NCBI GenBank assembly: GCA_044358015.1
Contig: JBIKOO010000005.1
Span: forward strand, 1 to 64,000
DNA from: Casp-actino8 sp044358015
Lineage (GTDB): Bacteria > Actinomycetota > Acidimicrobiia > Acidimicrobiales > Ilumatobacteraceae
Length of the DNA: 64,000 nt
Reading direction: 5' to 3'
Shown here: one piece after another, positions 1 to 9,035 of the stretch
Numbering within the stretch: position 1 is the first letter of the stretch
Layout of the letters: every line of letters begins with the position of its first letter
Translations under genes and position numbers: made by a program
Notes under the pieces: generated by a model
Databases searched by the model: none
What the model was told of the DNA's origin: nothing
The model's input: only the letters and a program-made list of their open reading frames with translations

Positions 1-2
1 AA

Positions 3-623
3 TTCACTGCGATCATGGGACCATCTGGTTCAGGCAAGAGCACATTGATGCACTGCCTCGCCGGCCTTGATTCGCTCACGAGTGGTCGCGTCATCATCGG
101 CGATACCGATCTTGCACAACTTGATGATAAGAAACTCACATCGCTCCGTCGCGAAAAGGTTGGATTCATCTTTCAGGCATACAACTTGATTCCTACGTTG
201 ACTGCATTAGAAAACATCACGCTGCCCATGGACTTAGGCGGAATTAAGCCCGACCAAGAATGGCTTGACACAGTCATTGACAAAATGAATTTACGCAATC
301 GCTTAAGCCATCGTCCGAGCGAACTATCAGGCGGACAGCAACAACGTGTCGCTGTTGCTCGCGCACTGGCCAGTCGCCCACAAATTATTTTTGCGGATGA
401 GCCAACCGGAAACCTTGACAGCAAAACGGGAGCCGAGATTTTGGCCTTCATGAAGCACGCTGTCACCGACTTAGGTCAAACCATCGTAATGGTGACCCAC
501 GATCCGGTCGCCGCAGGCTATGCCGATCGAGTGATCTTCTTGGCCGACGGAAAAGTTGTTGACGAAGTTGAAAACCCGACTGCCGAAATAGTCCTTGACC
601 GCATGAAGCGTCTCGGAAGTTGA
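3..623 (+). CDS. ABC transporter ATP-binding protein, LolD/MacB type (5' end outside window)
   Basis: Nucleotide-binding subunit that would power the FtsX-type permease encoded next. The reading frame is open to the window edge and the Walker A motif GPSGSGKST appears within the first dozen visible residues, so the true start lies upstream. Also visible are the Q-loop (FIFQAYNLIPTLTALEN), the signature LSGGQQQRVAVARAL, Walker B IIFADEPTGN with its glutamate, and the H-loop MVTHD. The LIPTLTALENI segment after the Q-loop is typical of the LolD/MacB/FtsE-like family rather than importers. Its stop overlaps the permease ATG by one base (TGATG), indicating translational coupling. The substrate is unknown; lipoprotein, peptide or antibiotic export are the usual roles of this family. 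Confidence 0.93.
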   Translation, partial: FTAIMGPSGSGKSTLMHCLAGLDSLTSGRVIIGDTDLAQLDDKKLTSLRREKVGFIFQAYNLIPTLTALENITLPMDLGGIKPDQEWLDTVIDKMNLRNRLSHRPSELSGGQQQRVAVARALASRPQIIFADEPTGNLDSKTGAEILAFMKHAVTDLGQTIVMVTHDPVAAGYADRVIFLADGKVVDEVENPTAEIVLDRMKRLGS

Positions 624-3190
624 TGATGGCCTCCCCCGTCGTTCGACTTACTTTGCGCGGTGTACTCGCGCGCAAGTTTCGAATTCTTCTGACCATTCTT
701 GCCGTCGTCAGTGGCGTCGCATTTGTGTCGGGTGCATTCATATTGACCGACAGCGTCAAAGGCGCAATCAATAACTTGTTTGTTGAGTTACGCGGTGAAG
801 TTGATCTTGAAATTCGCACAGAGATTGCCTTTGGCGATTCTGCGCGGGCCGAACGTGATCCTGTTGACATCTCACTGATGAAAGATATTGCTGCACTTGA
901 TGGAGTCCGACTCGTTGAAGCCAATCTCCTTCGCCAAGCCACAATCATCAAGTCCGACGGTGAGCCATTACAAACATCTGGCCCAGCATTTGGTATTAGT
1001 TGGACCGGCCCCGACGGACTCGACGGCCGAACACTTCTTGAAGGAGTCGTTCCCACTAAATCTGGCGAAGTTGCCATTGATAAGGCATCAGCCAAACGTG
1101 CTGGGTATGTGTTGGGTGACAAAGTCACGCTGGTTGGCCCAATCGGCAAGGGCGAGTTCACACTTGTTGGTCTCACCGGAACTGGATCAACTTCAGGAGG
1201 CGGAGGAGCAAGCGTTTCCGCTTTTGACCCGATCACTGCGAATGAGTTTTTAGGCGCCGACAATAAAGCCGACAGTATTTATGTGGGCATCACTGTTGAC
1301 GCATCCCGCAGTGAAGTTCAACAAGCAATTGAAGAAGTCTTGCCATCGGGCTACGAGGTCATCACCGGTGAGCAATCGGCACAAGAGACTGCTGGCGCGA
1401 TCAACGAAATCATTGACATCTTTGGCAAAGTTCTTTTGGGCTTCGCGGCGATTTCGCTCTTTGTCAGTGCGTTCTTGATTTTCAACACCTTCGCCATCAT
1501 CGTGAGCCAACGACTACGTGAGCTTGCGTTACTTCGCGCTGTTGGTGCTAGCACTCGACAAATTCACCAAATGATTATCGGCGAAGGTCTAGTTGTGGGA
1601 ATCATCGCCACTGGTCTTGGCCTCGTCGGAGGACTCGGTGTTGCCAAAGGCATTACTTTTGCATTCAACGCTGCTGGTGCGGCGTTCCCCGCAGCCGATT
1701 TGTTGATCTCGAGTCGAACCGTCATCTTGTCCATCGTGATCGGAATTGGCGTCACAGTTGCCGCAGCAATTGTCCCAGCCTTGCGAGCAGGACGCATTCC
1801 TCCCGTTGCCGCCATGCGTCCAGAACTCGGTTTCTCGGCCCTTCAACGCAGCAAGCGACTGATCGTGGGTATTGCCACGCTCGTCGCCGGAATCACACTC
1901 TTTAGCGTCGGACTCTTTGTGCAACCAGGCGGAACTGTCGGAACGCTTGGTGGATCGGCAATTGGTGCAGTGTTGTTATTCCTTGGTGTTGCCAGTTTGT
2001 CAACCACCATTGCTGCACCAGTGAGTCGGATCATTAGTCGCATCTTGCCTTTCCCACTTCGCCCCATGACAAATTCAGTACCCGGCCGACTCGCCAGTCG
2101 CAATGCACAACGCACTCCCCGTCGCACTGCGTCAACCGCTTCGGCCTTGATGGTTGGACTGGCCTTAGTGAGCATGGTCTCAGTCGTTGCCTCATCGGTC
2201 AAGAAGTCGTTTACCGATCAGCTCAAAGCTTCGGTGACCGCCGATTTCTTTGTGACCAACTTAAGTTTCCAAGGTCTACCAGTGGCATTTGGTGAACGCC
2301 TTGCCGAACTGCCCGAACTTGGTTCGGTGAGTCCATTCCGCGCCACGGTGGCGCTTGTCAATGGTGAAGAAAAACAGATCGGTGCAGTCAAGCCCGAAAT
2401 GGGAGATCTCGTCGACATTGATATTCAAAAGGGATCAATTGACAGCCTCGCCAATGGCGACATTCTGTTGTATCAAGATCCCGCCCGTGATCTCAACGTC
2501 GATGTTGGCGACACCGTCGACATCACTTGGCAAAATGGGAAAAAATCAACGCTGACAGTTGGTGGTATTTACGCGGACTCATCAGTTGCCGGCAACTGGC
2601 TCATTGGCCTTGACACTCTCGCTGCAGTTTCATCAGCCCCACCAGTCGACTTCTTTATCGGTGCAGACATAGCAGACGGCGTCTCCATTGAGGATGCACG
2701 CCTTGCAGTTGAGAAAGTCGCCGCCGATTTCCCGAGTGCTGAAGTTCAAGATCAGGCCGAATTCCAAAAGAGCCAAGAAGACCAACTCAATCAACTGTTA
2801 GCCATCGTGTATGGCCTGTTGATTTTTGCCATCTTCATCGCCATTCTTGGCATCGCCAACACCATGGCCTTGTCGGTTTTTGAACGAACTCGAGAATTCG
2901 GTTTGTTGCGTGCAGTTGGCATGAGTCGTCGACATTTGAAGCGCTCGGTCAGGTGGGAAGCGATCATCGTTTCGGTATTTGGCGCAACACTCGGAATCGT
3001 CGTTGGTATTCCGCTAGGAATTGCCGTCGCTATCGCACTCCCCGATTCGTTCGTGACAGCCACGGTTGTTCCGATCAGCACGATTGTCACAATTTTGATT
3101 GCTTCAATCGTGGTCGGAATCTTTGCGGCAATCTTTCCGGCTCGTCGAGCGGCAAAGCTTGACATTCTTGACGCAATTGCAACTCACTAA
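623..3190 (+). CDS. FtsX/MacB-family ABC permease with two permease domains
   Basis: About 855 residues, roughly twice a single FtsX unit. An N-terminal membrane segment (about residues 17-40) is followed by an extracytoplasmic domain, three membrane segments near 265-395, a second membrane segment near 480-510, a second extracytoplasmic domain and three C-terminal segments near 725-850. The loop SQRLRELALLRAVGAS and its second copy FERTREFGLLRAVGMS are the conserved FtsX-domain motif and show an internal duplication. I chose the ATG overlapping the ATPase stop; an in-frame TTG one codon upstream and a further ATG at 626 are alternatives. It forms a complete exporter-type or mechanotransmission ABC complex with the upstream ATPase. 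Confidence 0.92.
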   Translation: MMASPVVRLTLRGVLARKFRILLTILAVVSGVAFVSGAFILTDSVKGAINNLFVELRGEVDLEIRTEIAFGDSARAERDPVDISLMKDIAALDGVRLVEANLLRQATIIKSDGEPLQTSGPAFGISWTGPDGLDGRTLLEGVVPTKSGEVAIDKASAKRAGYVLGDKVTLVGPIGKGEFTLVGLTGTGSTSGGGGASVSAFDPITANEFLGADNKADSIYVGITVDASRSEVQQAIEEVLPSGYEVITGEQSAQETAGAINEIIDIFGKVLLGFAAISLFVSAFLIFNTFAIIVSQRLRELALLRAVGASTRQIHQMIIGEGLVVGIIATGLGLVGGLGVAKGITFAFNAAGAAFPAADLLISSRTVILSIVIGIGVTVAAAIVPALRAGRIPPVAAMRPELGFSALQRSKRLIVGIATLVAGITLFSVGLFVQPGGTVGTLGGSAIGAVLLFLGVASLSTTIAAPVSRIISRILPFPLRPMTNSVPGRLASRNAQRTPRRTASTASALMVGLALVSMVSVVASSVKKSFTDQLKASVTADFFVTNLSFQGLPVAFGERLAELPELGSVSPFRATVALVNGEEKQIGAVKPEMGDLVDIDIQKGSIDSLANGDILLYQDPARDLNVDVGDTVDITWQNGKKSTLTVGGIYADSSVAGNWLIGLDTLAAVSSAPPVDFFIGADIADGVSIEDARLAVEKVAADFPSAEVQDQAEFQKSQEDQLNQLLAIVYGLLIFAIFIAILGIANTMALSVFERTREFGLLRAVGMSRRHLKRSVRWEAIIVSVFGATLGIVVGIPLGIAVAIALPDSFVTATVVPISTIVTILIASIVVGIFAAIFPARRAAKLDILDAIATH

Positions 3191-3199
3191 AGGTGCTCC

Positions 3200-3589
3200 A
3201 TGAGTTTTCAATCTTCTGATCTCACAGCAAGCCAACTTGAGTTCATTTGCGAGAATCACTTGGCAACTTTGACAACTCTGCGGGCCGATGGTTCACCGCA
3301 CGTTGTTCCCGTCGGGTTTACCTACGATCCAGACCAGAACCTGGTGCGGGTCATCACATTTGCGAAATCAATGAAGGCACGTCATGCGGCACAAGGTGGA
3401 CGGGCCGTTGTCAGCCAAGTTGATCGTGGGCGCTGGATCACCATTGAAGGATCGGTGCGCTTGCGCACAGAAGCCGACATTGTCGCCCAAGCAGTTGAGG
3501 CTTACGCAGACCGTTATCGCCAACCAAAAGTTCGCGAAGACCGGGTCGTCATTGAGATCATTATTGACAAGGTGATGGGTCGTGCGTAA
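3200..3589 (+). CDS. PPOX-fold F420-dependent reductase, Rv2074-like (biliverdin reductase family)
   Basis: A 129-residue split-barrel protein of the pyridoxamine-5'-phosphate-oxidase-like superfamily. The N-terminal run LATLTTLRADGSPHVVPVGF and the later RWITIEGSVRL and VVIEI segments match, from memory, the mycobacterial protein Rv2074, which uses reduced F420 to reduce biliverdin. If the assignment holds, the protein is cytosolic and implies that the host makes F420, which agrees with the LLM-family flavoprotein at 52369. It starts 9 nt after the permease gene behind an AAAGGTG ribosome-binding site, so it may be co-transcribed, but a functional link is not obvious. Family membership is sure; the exact substrate is inferred. 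Confidence 0.85.
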   Translation: MSFQSSDLTASQLEFICENHLATLTTLRADGSPHVVPVGFTYDPDQNLVRVITFAKSMKARHAAQGGRAVVSQVDRGRWITIEGSVRLRTEADIVAQAVEAYADRYRQPKVREDRVVIEIIIDKVMGRA

Positions 3590-3601
3590 CGCACGATTGA
3601 T

Positions 3602-4492
3602 TCAACCGAGTTGATTCAGATCATCAAATATCTTCCGACGTTTCCGCGCCGCAACCGCATCAGATAAGTACATCAATTCAGCTGGATGACTGGGCGTATG
3701 ATCGCCTTGCAGAAGATTGTTGGGAATGAGTCGTCGATCTAACCGACCTTGACATTCTGGGCACCAATACATATTGCGGCGCGGATTACCAATGATTTTG
3801 AAATCAATAGTTCCGCGGCACCGAACACATTGCTGACCATTGCGCCCATACACGGCAGGTGAATTTTCGTGATCGCTTTGAACAATTCTCGACGCAGTTT
3901 CAATCAGCACTGCGCAATCTTCGTAGGAAAGATCGGCCATCTTCGCGTACGGACTTAAACCCACTGCCCATAAAGCTTCGCTACGAGCAACATTTCCTAA
4001 ACCACTGACCACCGATTCATCCATCAATACATCAGCGATCATCGCGTCTGCGTAACGGTAATCAAGTAACCGTTGCGTGCAGCCAGACAGATCAGTTTTT
4101 CTCTGAGAAATATTTGGACCGACACCACCCGATTGCGGGTGACGCTTGCGATCGGGTTGACGGTACGTTTCAACAATCGGGGCATCAAAGCACACCGCTA
4201 CCCAACCATCTACTTCAATCACGACACGAGCTCGGTACGTTTCTTTTCGCCACATCTCATCGGCGCGATACAAATGCCACTCACCACTAAAGCGCAAAGC
4301 GGTTGACAAGACAATGCCATCATCCCACTGCACCAATACTTCGCGACCTTTGACGGTGATACTTTCGATCACACTTCTTTCGACCGGGGCCGGGCCAATG
4401 GTTGACATCGCATCAAAACGCAGAGTCGGCAAGCCCACCAGAGCGGTACGCATCGCCGCTGCAGTGTGAGCAATTTTTCCGCTCCGAAGCAC
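3602..4492 (-). CDS. Fpg/Nei-family DNA glycosylase homologue lacking the catalytic N-terminus
   Basis: A 296-residue Fpg/Nei-fold protein with the helix-two-turn-helix (DESVVSGLGNVARSEALW, Asn167) and a C-terminal zinc finger with cysteines 222, 225, 244 and 247 (CVRC, CPEC). Active members begin MPEG, with Pro2 as Schiff-base nucleophile and Glu3 as catalytic acid. Here the aligned N-terminus reads VLRSGKIAHT from a GTG start with an in-frame TAG four codons upstream, so both residues are replaced (Leu, Arg) and no upstream start can restore them. The LSTALRFSGEW region also departs from the usual HTHLRMxGSW. DNA binding is likely; glycosylase activity is doubtful. Convergent with the preceding gene, 12 nt apart. 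Confidence 0.85.
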   Translation of the reverse strand: MLRSGKIAHTAAAMRTALVGLPTLRFDAMSTIGPAPVERSVIESITVKGREVLVQWDDGIVLSTALRFSGEWHLYRADEMWRKETYRARVVIEVDGWVAVCFDAPIVETYRQPDRKRHPQSGGVGPNISQRKTDLSGCTQRLLDYRYADAMIADVLMDESVVSGLGNVARSEALWAVGLSPYAKMADLSYEDCAVLIETASRIVQSDHENSPAVYGRNGQQCVRCRGTIDFKIIGNPRRNMYWCPECQGRLDRRLIPNNLLQGDHTPSHPAELMYLSDAVAARKRRKIFDDLNQLG

Positions 4493-4561
4493 AAGAACAT
4501 CCTAAGTCACGCGAGGCACCTGCACGAAGATGAAGAGCAGCCATGAGATACCGTGTTGCCC

Positions 4562-4876
4562 ATGGTTGAAAAGAACAGTTTTGAGCCTGGAGACAAAGAA
4601 CCAATATCTGATTCAGATCACGCCATGCTTGAACGGGCCCGAGCTCGACACGGGGCCGTCGGTGCAATGGTCTTTAGCGCCATGCTCGGAGTCGACAAAG
4701 TACTGGGCCGCAAGCCCAAAGACGAAGGTGCAGTGATCTGGGAAGCATCAGGCGAACCCGAAGATATTGATGCAGATGGCATCTCGATAGACCTTGACGA
4801 TGAGACCAAAGTGGTTTCGCACCTGACGACTGACAGAACTGCTCGCCGCGTACGTAAGAAACGAACCGTCAAGTAA
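4562..4876 (+). CDS. Conserved hypothetical acidic/basic protein, 104 residues
   Basis: I do not recognise a family. The first half contains a hydrophobic-amphipathic stretch (HGAVGAMVFSAMLGVDKVLG), the middle is acidic (EPEDIDADGISIDLDDE) and the tail is strongly basic (RTARRVRKKRTVK). No signal peptide or membrane anchor is evident. Codon use resembles its neighbours. I chose ATG 4562; an in-frame GTG three codons upstream is possible. It is divergent from the Nei-like gene (about 70 nt between start codons) and ends 25 nt before the convergent NUDIX gene. The charge pattern suggests a soluble nucleic-acid- or protein-binding accessory factor, but that is speculation. Confidence 0.65.
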   Translation: MVEKNSFEPGDKEPISDSDHAMLERARARHGAVGAMVFSAMLGVDKVLGRKPKDEGAVIWEASGEPEDIDADGISIDLDDETKVVSHLTTDRTARRVRKKRTVK

Positions 4877-4901
4877 AACCGGCCCGTAATGTACAACCTA
4901 C

Positions 4902-5438
4902 TTAGGGCAGTTCACCGACGTGAGCAAGGCCCAAACGCAGAAGCCGATCTTGCCCACCTGTCATGTCGGCGGCAATCTTTGCCGAGGCCGCTTCGGCTGG
5001 TGTGAACCAAGCCAAATCAAGTGCCTGCTGGGTTGGAGTGCAATCGCCTGAAACCGGAACCACGTAAGCCAGGCTCACCGCATGATGACGAGGGTCGACA
5101 AAACCACTGATATCGGGATCGGGGAAATACTCGGCGATTGTGAATGGCGCAGGGTTAGTGGGCACCTTGGGTAACGCCAGCGGCCCCAAGTCTTTTTCAA
5201 GATGACGAATGAGCGCATCGCGGACCCGCTCGCCGTACAGCACCCGACCAGATACCAACATGCGACTAATCGAGCCGTCAGACGCCACTCGTAACAACAA
5301 ACCAACTTGGGTCACCCGACCTGATTCGTCAACCCGAACCGGAATCGCATCGACATATACAAGGGGCACATTGGCTCGCACCGAGGCCAGCAACTCTGGA
5401 CTCAACCACGCAGTTCGGGTATCGATTTGATCACTCAC
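4902..5438 (-). CDS. NUDIX-fold protein, DUF4916 type
   Basis: A 178-residue protein resembling the actinobacterial DUF4916 proteins, which belong to the NUDIX superfamily. Recognisable segments are LVYVDAIPVRVDESGRVTQVGLLLR, GRVLYGERVRDALIRHLEKDLG (in the NUDIX-box position) and AEYFPDPDISGFVDPRHHAVSLAYVVPVSG. The box does not keep the canonical REUxEExGU glutamates, so nucleotide-diphosphate hydrolysis is uncertain. It starts at a GTG, with no strong ribosome-binding site. Cytosolic. The gene stands between a convergent hypothetical gene and the tag gene on the same strand, 65 nt away. Confidence 0.75.
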   Translation of the reverse strand: MSDQIDTRTAWLSPELLASVRANVPLVYVDAIPVRVDESGRVTQVGLLLRVASDGSISRMLVSGRVLYGERVRDALIRHLEKDLGPLALPKVPTNPAPFTIAEYFPDPDISGFVDPRHHAVSLAYVVPVSGDCTPTQQALDLAWFTPAEAASAKIAADMTGGQDRLLRLGLAHVGELP

Positions 5439-5503
5439 AACAGACAGTTTCTCAGATCAGACCGACTAGTGGGTGGCAAACGATTGTGACGATGACCTTC
5501 GGG

Positions 5504-6136
5504 TCACCCGGGTCGCTCAAATGAGCGACGAGCGCCTTCAACTTGTTTCCAGACAAAGCAGCCCACATGATGATCATTCACAAGCCCCATTGACTGCATA
5601 AAGGCGTACATCGTCGTTGGGCCAACGAAACTCCACCCGCGCTTTTTGAGGTCTTTCGATAAGGCGATTGATTCTGGAGAGGTCACAAAGGAGGACACAT
5701 CGGCCGCGGTGGGTCGCTTTGGTCGCGAAGATAGTGATGGCTCAAATTGCCAGATGTATCTACCTAACGACCCGCACTCTTTGATCAGTTCACGGCAACG
5801 TTGAGCATTATTGATCGTGGACTCAATCTTGCCTCGATGGCGGACGATCGAGGCATCGCCCAACAGTCGCTCAATATCAGTTTGGGTGAAGCGAGAGACT
5901 TTATTGATATCAAAATTCTTAAAGCACCGCCGAAAATCGTCTCGCTTATTCAGAATCGTGCTCCATGAAAGTCCACTCTGAAAGCCTTCCAAACAGAGTT
6001 TTTCAAAAAGCCGAGAGTCGTCAGCGGTTGGAAATCCCCATTCGGTGTCGTGATAGTGCGACATCACACCCGGCGTTGAACCCCATCCACATCGCTCCAC
6101 ATTTTTCAAACCCATACGCATATTCATAGTCGCCAT
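5504..6136 (-). CDS. tag: DNA-3-methyladenine glycosylase I
   Basis: Removes 3-methyladenine from alkylated DNA as the first step of base-excision repair. The 210-residue protein has the family hallmarks: ERCGWG near the N-terminus, YHDTEWG, LCLEGFQSGLSWSTILNKRDDFRRCF, and the C-terminal GPTTMYAFMQSMGLVNDHHVGC. The Cys16, His29 and C-terminal His/Cys set are the known zinc ligands of Tag. Several in-frame ATGs (codons 1, 4, 6, 8) exist; E. coli Tag begins right before the ERCGW motif, so the shorter start at codon 8 is also plausible. It is divergent from the DUF2207 gene with only 13 nt between start codons, so the promoters must overlap. Confidence 0.93.
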   Translation of the reverse strand: MATMNMRMGLKNVERCGWGSTPGVMSHYHDTEWGFPTADDSRLFEKLCLEGFQSGLSWSTILNKRDDFRRCFKNFDINKVSRFTQTDIERLLGDASIVRHRGKIESTINNAQRCRELIKECGSLGRYIWQFEPSLSSRPKRPTAADVSSFVTSPESIALSKDLKKRGWSFVGPTTMYAFMQSMGLVNDHHVGCFVWKQVEGARRSFERPG

Positions 6137-6137
6137 C

Positions 6138-6143
6138 TATAGT
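6138..6143 (+). promoter_or_regulatory. -10 hexamer TATAGT, leaderless-type spacing
   Basis: TATAGT ends exactly 6 nt before the ATG at 6150. With a start point 6-7 nt after the -10, the mRNA would begin at or next to the start codon. Confidence 0.55.
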
Positions 6144-6149
6144 CAACTC

Positions 6150-8144
6150 ATGGCTCGACGTTGGACTTTTTGGCACATTCTTTTTTTGATCGTGGCCATG
6201 ACACTTCCATCGTTGATTTTCCTTGGTCCCACCGTGTTCAGCCCAAACCTCGTCAACCTCATTGATAGGTCAACAGGTCCAGAACTGACGGCACCAGTGC
6301 CTGAACCAATGATTGCTGAACTCGGCAACATGGAAGGTTTGACAAGCGACGAAATCATCGCCCAAGTCGAAAAGCAAAATCTCTGGAATTTAGGCGAAGA
6401 TACGACGCGATCATTTGACGTCATCGCGCAGATTCAGCCTGATCATTCGGTCGTCATCACCGAAAAGATCACTCAAGTCTTTCGTACCGATCGTCATGGA
6501 ATTGAAAGATCTATCCCTATTGAGTACAACGGACTCGGAAGCCACGTTATTCGGGCCATGCAAATAGCAACGTCTGAAGGAACGCCCAATTCGCTTGAGA
6601 TATCTGATTTAGGGGGCGCAGTTAACGTGCGAATTGGCGATGCCGCCATCACCATCACTAATGCCCATACCTATGAACTCAGTTATCAAATTGAAGATGT
6701 ACTTGTCATTAATGGAGACACCGCCACGTTGCCACTTGATGCCATTACTGATTGGCGCCAGCCCATTGATTCTTTGACCTACACCGTCATCGGACCAACT
6801 GGCCCACTTGACACTCGTTGCTATCAAGGAGCAATGAATACACAGAATCCTTGCAACGAAAACACGCCGACCCCTGACGGCGCAAGATTCTCAGCCAGAA
6901 ACCTCGCACCCAATAGCGCATTCACTGTCGAAATTGACTTTCCGAGTTCTGCGTTTGACGCAACGCCAACATTGATTGACCGATCACAATCAGTTCCAAC
7001 AGCAGTGATTGCGATTGCGTTGATGTATCTCGCGCTTGTCGCAGCAGTCTTTATCAATCTCACGCGTTACCGTCGCCAACGCGCAATGGCGATTGCTGGA
7101 ATTAGCGAGACATTTTCGGGCCCGATGTCGATTGATCTGCCCGACCGCATACAACGACCAATCTTGCCGCCACCACCGCCAGGCTCATTATCAATTGTGC
7201 CAACAACTACTACACAAGAAATGCCCGTCGAATTTGTCCCTCCGGTGAACTTAGACCCCGCTTGCCTCTTGCGAATGAAAGAAGGCAGCAAAGTCAATGT
7301 GAGTCGCATGCTGGCTTCAACATTGGTTGATCTCGCTGCCGATGGAGTGATCTCGCTAAATCAAGTCAATAAGGTATGGGTTGTTGGCCGCATAGATCAG
7401 CCGCCGCGTCAGGTGAAGAGTTATGAACTCACCTTGCTGAACGCTTTGCTCGGCGACCAAAACGAAGCCGCACTTTCACAGAGAAACTCTGCTCTGTCAG
7501 CAAAAGTAAAAACCTACGTCCAACAAGTAGATGATCAACTCCGAAGCCTCGGCTTGCTCTCCGACAAAACATTGAGTGCCGGATCAATCCCTCGGAGTGG
7601 AAAAATTCTGGCTCGCGCCGTATTCATTGTCATGCTCATTATTGTCGCGATCTTTGCTGCTGGAGTTGGCTCAGGCTCGAACACCCTGAACTTCTTCCTT
7701 CCGGCGGGGGCAATTTTCATCAGTGGAGTGATCCTCGTTTATGGGCGTCTCAGCCATTCCGGCCAGATCGGCTCGTTCACGAGTCGCGGTCTCGGCACCG
7801 CCGTGCGTGCCGAAGGTTTTGAACGCTTCTTCCGCGAAAGTGAAGCAGCTCATGCTCAAGCCGCTGAACGTATGGGGTTGATGCGCGAATACATGGGTTA
7901 TGCAGTGGCATTTAACGCAGTGAACTCATGGGTCAATGCCATGCCCAAGGCACAGCTCGAGCAATGGAACATGAGCACTTCACCTTTGTTGTTCGCTACC
8001 TTGCCGCAACAGCGAATTTGGGACAACGCGACGACAACCGCGTACACGCCAGTTCGTACAGCAAACTCGAGCGGTTTCAGTTCTGGCGGAGGCTTTAGCG
8101 GTGGCGGAGGAGGCTTCGGCGGAGGCGGCGGCGGTAGTTGGTAG
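6150..8144 (+). CDS. DUF2207 membrane protein with glycine-rich C-terminus
   Basis: A 664-residue protein. An N-terminal membrane segment or signal anchor (about residues 8-26) precedes an extracytoplasmic beta-rich DUF2207 domain (TRSFDVIAQIQPDHSVVITEKITQVFRTDRHGIERSIP is the typical opening). A membrane segment lies near 285-305, a cytoplasmic domain follows with a proline-rich linker (LPPPPPGS), then two membrane segments near 490-535. The tail is a Gly/Ser run ending GGGGGGSW, a hallmark of this family. Function is unknown; a role at the cell envelope is inferred from topology. It ends 14 nt from the convergent TauD-type gene. Confident on family, not on role. Confidence 0.88.
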   Translation: MARRWTFWHILFLIVAMTLPSLIFLGPTVFSPNLVNLIDRSTGPELTAPVPEPMIAELGNMEGLTSDEIIAQVEKQNLWNLGEDTTRSFDVIAQIQPDHSVVITEKITQVFRTDRHGIERSIPIEYNGLGSHVIRAMQIATSEGTPNSLEISDLGGAVNVRIGDAAITITNAHTYELSYQIEDVLVINGDTATLPLDAITDWRQPIDSLTYTVIGPTGPLDTRCYQGAMNTQNPCNENTPTPDGARFSARNLAPNSAFTVEIDFPSSAFDATPTLIDRSQSVPTAVIAIALMYLALVAAVFINLTRYRRQRAMAIAGISETFSGPMSIDLPDRIQRPILPPPPPGSLSIVPTTTTQEMPVEFVPPVNLDPACLLRMKEGSKVNVSRMLASTLVDLAADGVISLNQVNKVWVVGRIDQPPRQVKSYELTLLNALLGDQNEAALSQRNSALSAKVKTYVQQVDDQLRSLGLLSDKTLSAGSIPRSGKILARAVFIVMLIIVAIFAAGVGSGSNTLNFFLPAGAIFISGVILVYGRLSHSGQIGSFTSRGLGTAVRAEGFERFFRESEAAHAQAAERMGLMREYMGYAVAFNAVNSWVNAMPKAQLEQWNMSTSPLLFATLPQQRIWDNATTTAYTPVRTANSSGFSSGGGFSGGGGGFGGGGGGSW

Positions 8145-8158
8145 TTGGTAGCTAGTAA

Positions 8159-9004
8159 TCACCGTTGTGGTGCTTCACCAGCAATAGTCGTCCGTCGCAA
8201 CTCACGACGAAACCCGGCATAGTCATTTAAAGCCACATGTTGAGTTGAACGATTATCCCAAATCACAACATCTCCAGCTTGCCACCGATGCCGATACATG
8301 AATTTGACATCGGTCGTGTGAAGATGCAAAAACGACATGAGCGATTGGGCTTCATCATTCGGCATCTCTTCAATATCTCGAACGTACGCCCGATTAAAAA
8401 ACAGGACTTCTTTTCCGGTCTCGGGATGCACCGGCACTAAAGGATGAATCTCATGCTCATTAGCCGAGTCATCACACACAATTTGCATTCCGCTCATCCC
8501 TGTATGTAGCGCTTGCATTTTGGGCGAATAAGCATCGCGGGCCGAATGCACAGCGTTCAACGCGCGCAGTCGAATTTGCATCGGCTCATGTAGTGCATTC
8601 CAAGCAGCCGTCATTGATGCAAAACAGGTGTCACCGCCCCACGGCGGAATGTCAACTGCCGAAAGGATCGTGAAGGACGGTGGCTCGTTTTGAAAGGAAA
8701 AATCTGAGTGCCACGCTCCGCCGAAGTTAAACGCCGCACCTTCATCGGCCTCTTTGACAACGCGAATGACTTCAGGAAACTCATCCATTGTTGCGATAAA
8801 CGGAACCTCACCGAACGGACCAAGTCGCGCCGAAAAAGCGCTTTGTTGCGCCGGTTCTAAGGACTGACCACGCACCACTAAGACTTCATGCTCACAGACC
8901 AAAGCCCGCAATTCTGCTAGATCAGGGTCGCTCAGACTGGCAAGATCGATTCCTGAAACTTCAGCGGCACATACTCCCGTCAATGGTTGGGCTTTGATTG
9001 GCAT
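8159..9004 (-). CDS. TauD/TfdA-family Fe(II)/2-oxoglutarate dioxygenase
   Basis: Family members couple oxidative decarboxylation of 2-oxoglutarate to hydroxylation and cleavage of taurine, 2,4-D, alkyl sulfates or similar substrates. The 281-residue length is typical. The iron triad is visible as His99-x-Asp101 (GGAWHSDFSF) and distal His256 (STQHVALNDY), with Arg267 in FRRELRRT as the 2-oxoglutarate carboxylate ligand. The substrate cannot be read from sequence; with an alkyl sulfatase elsewhere in the window, a sulfonate or sulfate ester is conceivable. Start chosen at the ATG preceded by a -10-like TAGGGT at 6-nt spacing. Divergent from the 9036 gene, 31 nt apart. Confidence 0.9.
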   Translation of the reverse strand: MPIKAQPLTGVCAAEVSGIDLASLSDPDLAELRALVCEHEVLVVRGQSLEPAQQSAFSARLGPFGEVPFIATMDEFPEVIRVVKEADEGAAFNFGGAWHSDFSFQNEPPSFTILSAVDIPPWGGDTCFASMTAAWNALHEPMQIRLRALNAVHSARDAYSPKMQALHTGMSGMQIVCDDSANEHEIHPLVPVHPETGKEVLFFNRAYVRDIEEMPNDEAQSLMSFLHLHTTDVKFMYRHRWQAGDVVIWDNRSTQHVALNDYAGFRRELRRTTIAGEAPQR

Positions 9005-9010
9005 ATTCCA

Positions 9011-9016
9011 ACCCTA
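9011..9016 (-). promoter_or_regulatory. -10 hexamer TAGGGT, leaderless-type spacing
   Basis: On the minus strand TAGGGT lies exactly 6 nt upstream of the TauD-family ATG (9004). It sits back to back with the plus-strand -10 at 9024, so the two promoters overlap. Confidence 0.55.
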
Positions 9017-9023
9017 ACTGCTC

Positions 9024-9029
9024 TAAGGT
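9024..9029 (+). promoter_or_regulatory. -10 hexamer TAAGGT, leaderless-type spacing
   Basis: TAAGGT is followed by 6 nt and the ATG at 9036. No Shine-Dalgarno sequence fits in the gap. Confidence 0.55.
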
Positions 9030-9035
9030 TTAGGC

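Noticed and set aside
8090..8144. GGC/GGA-rich tract thought of as a repeat expansion
   Set aside because: It encodes the glycine-rich C-terminus that is normal for DUF2207 proteins.
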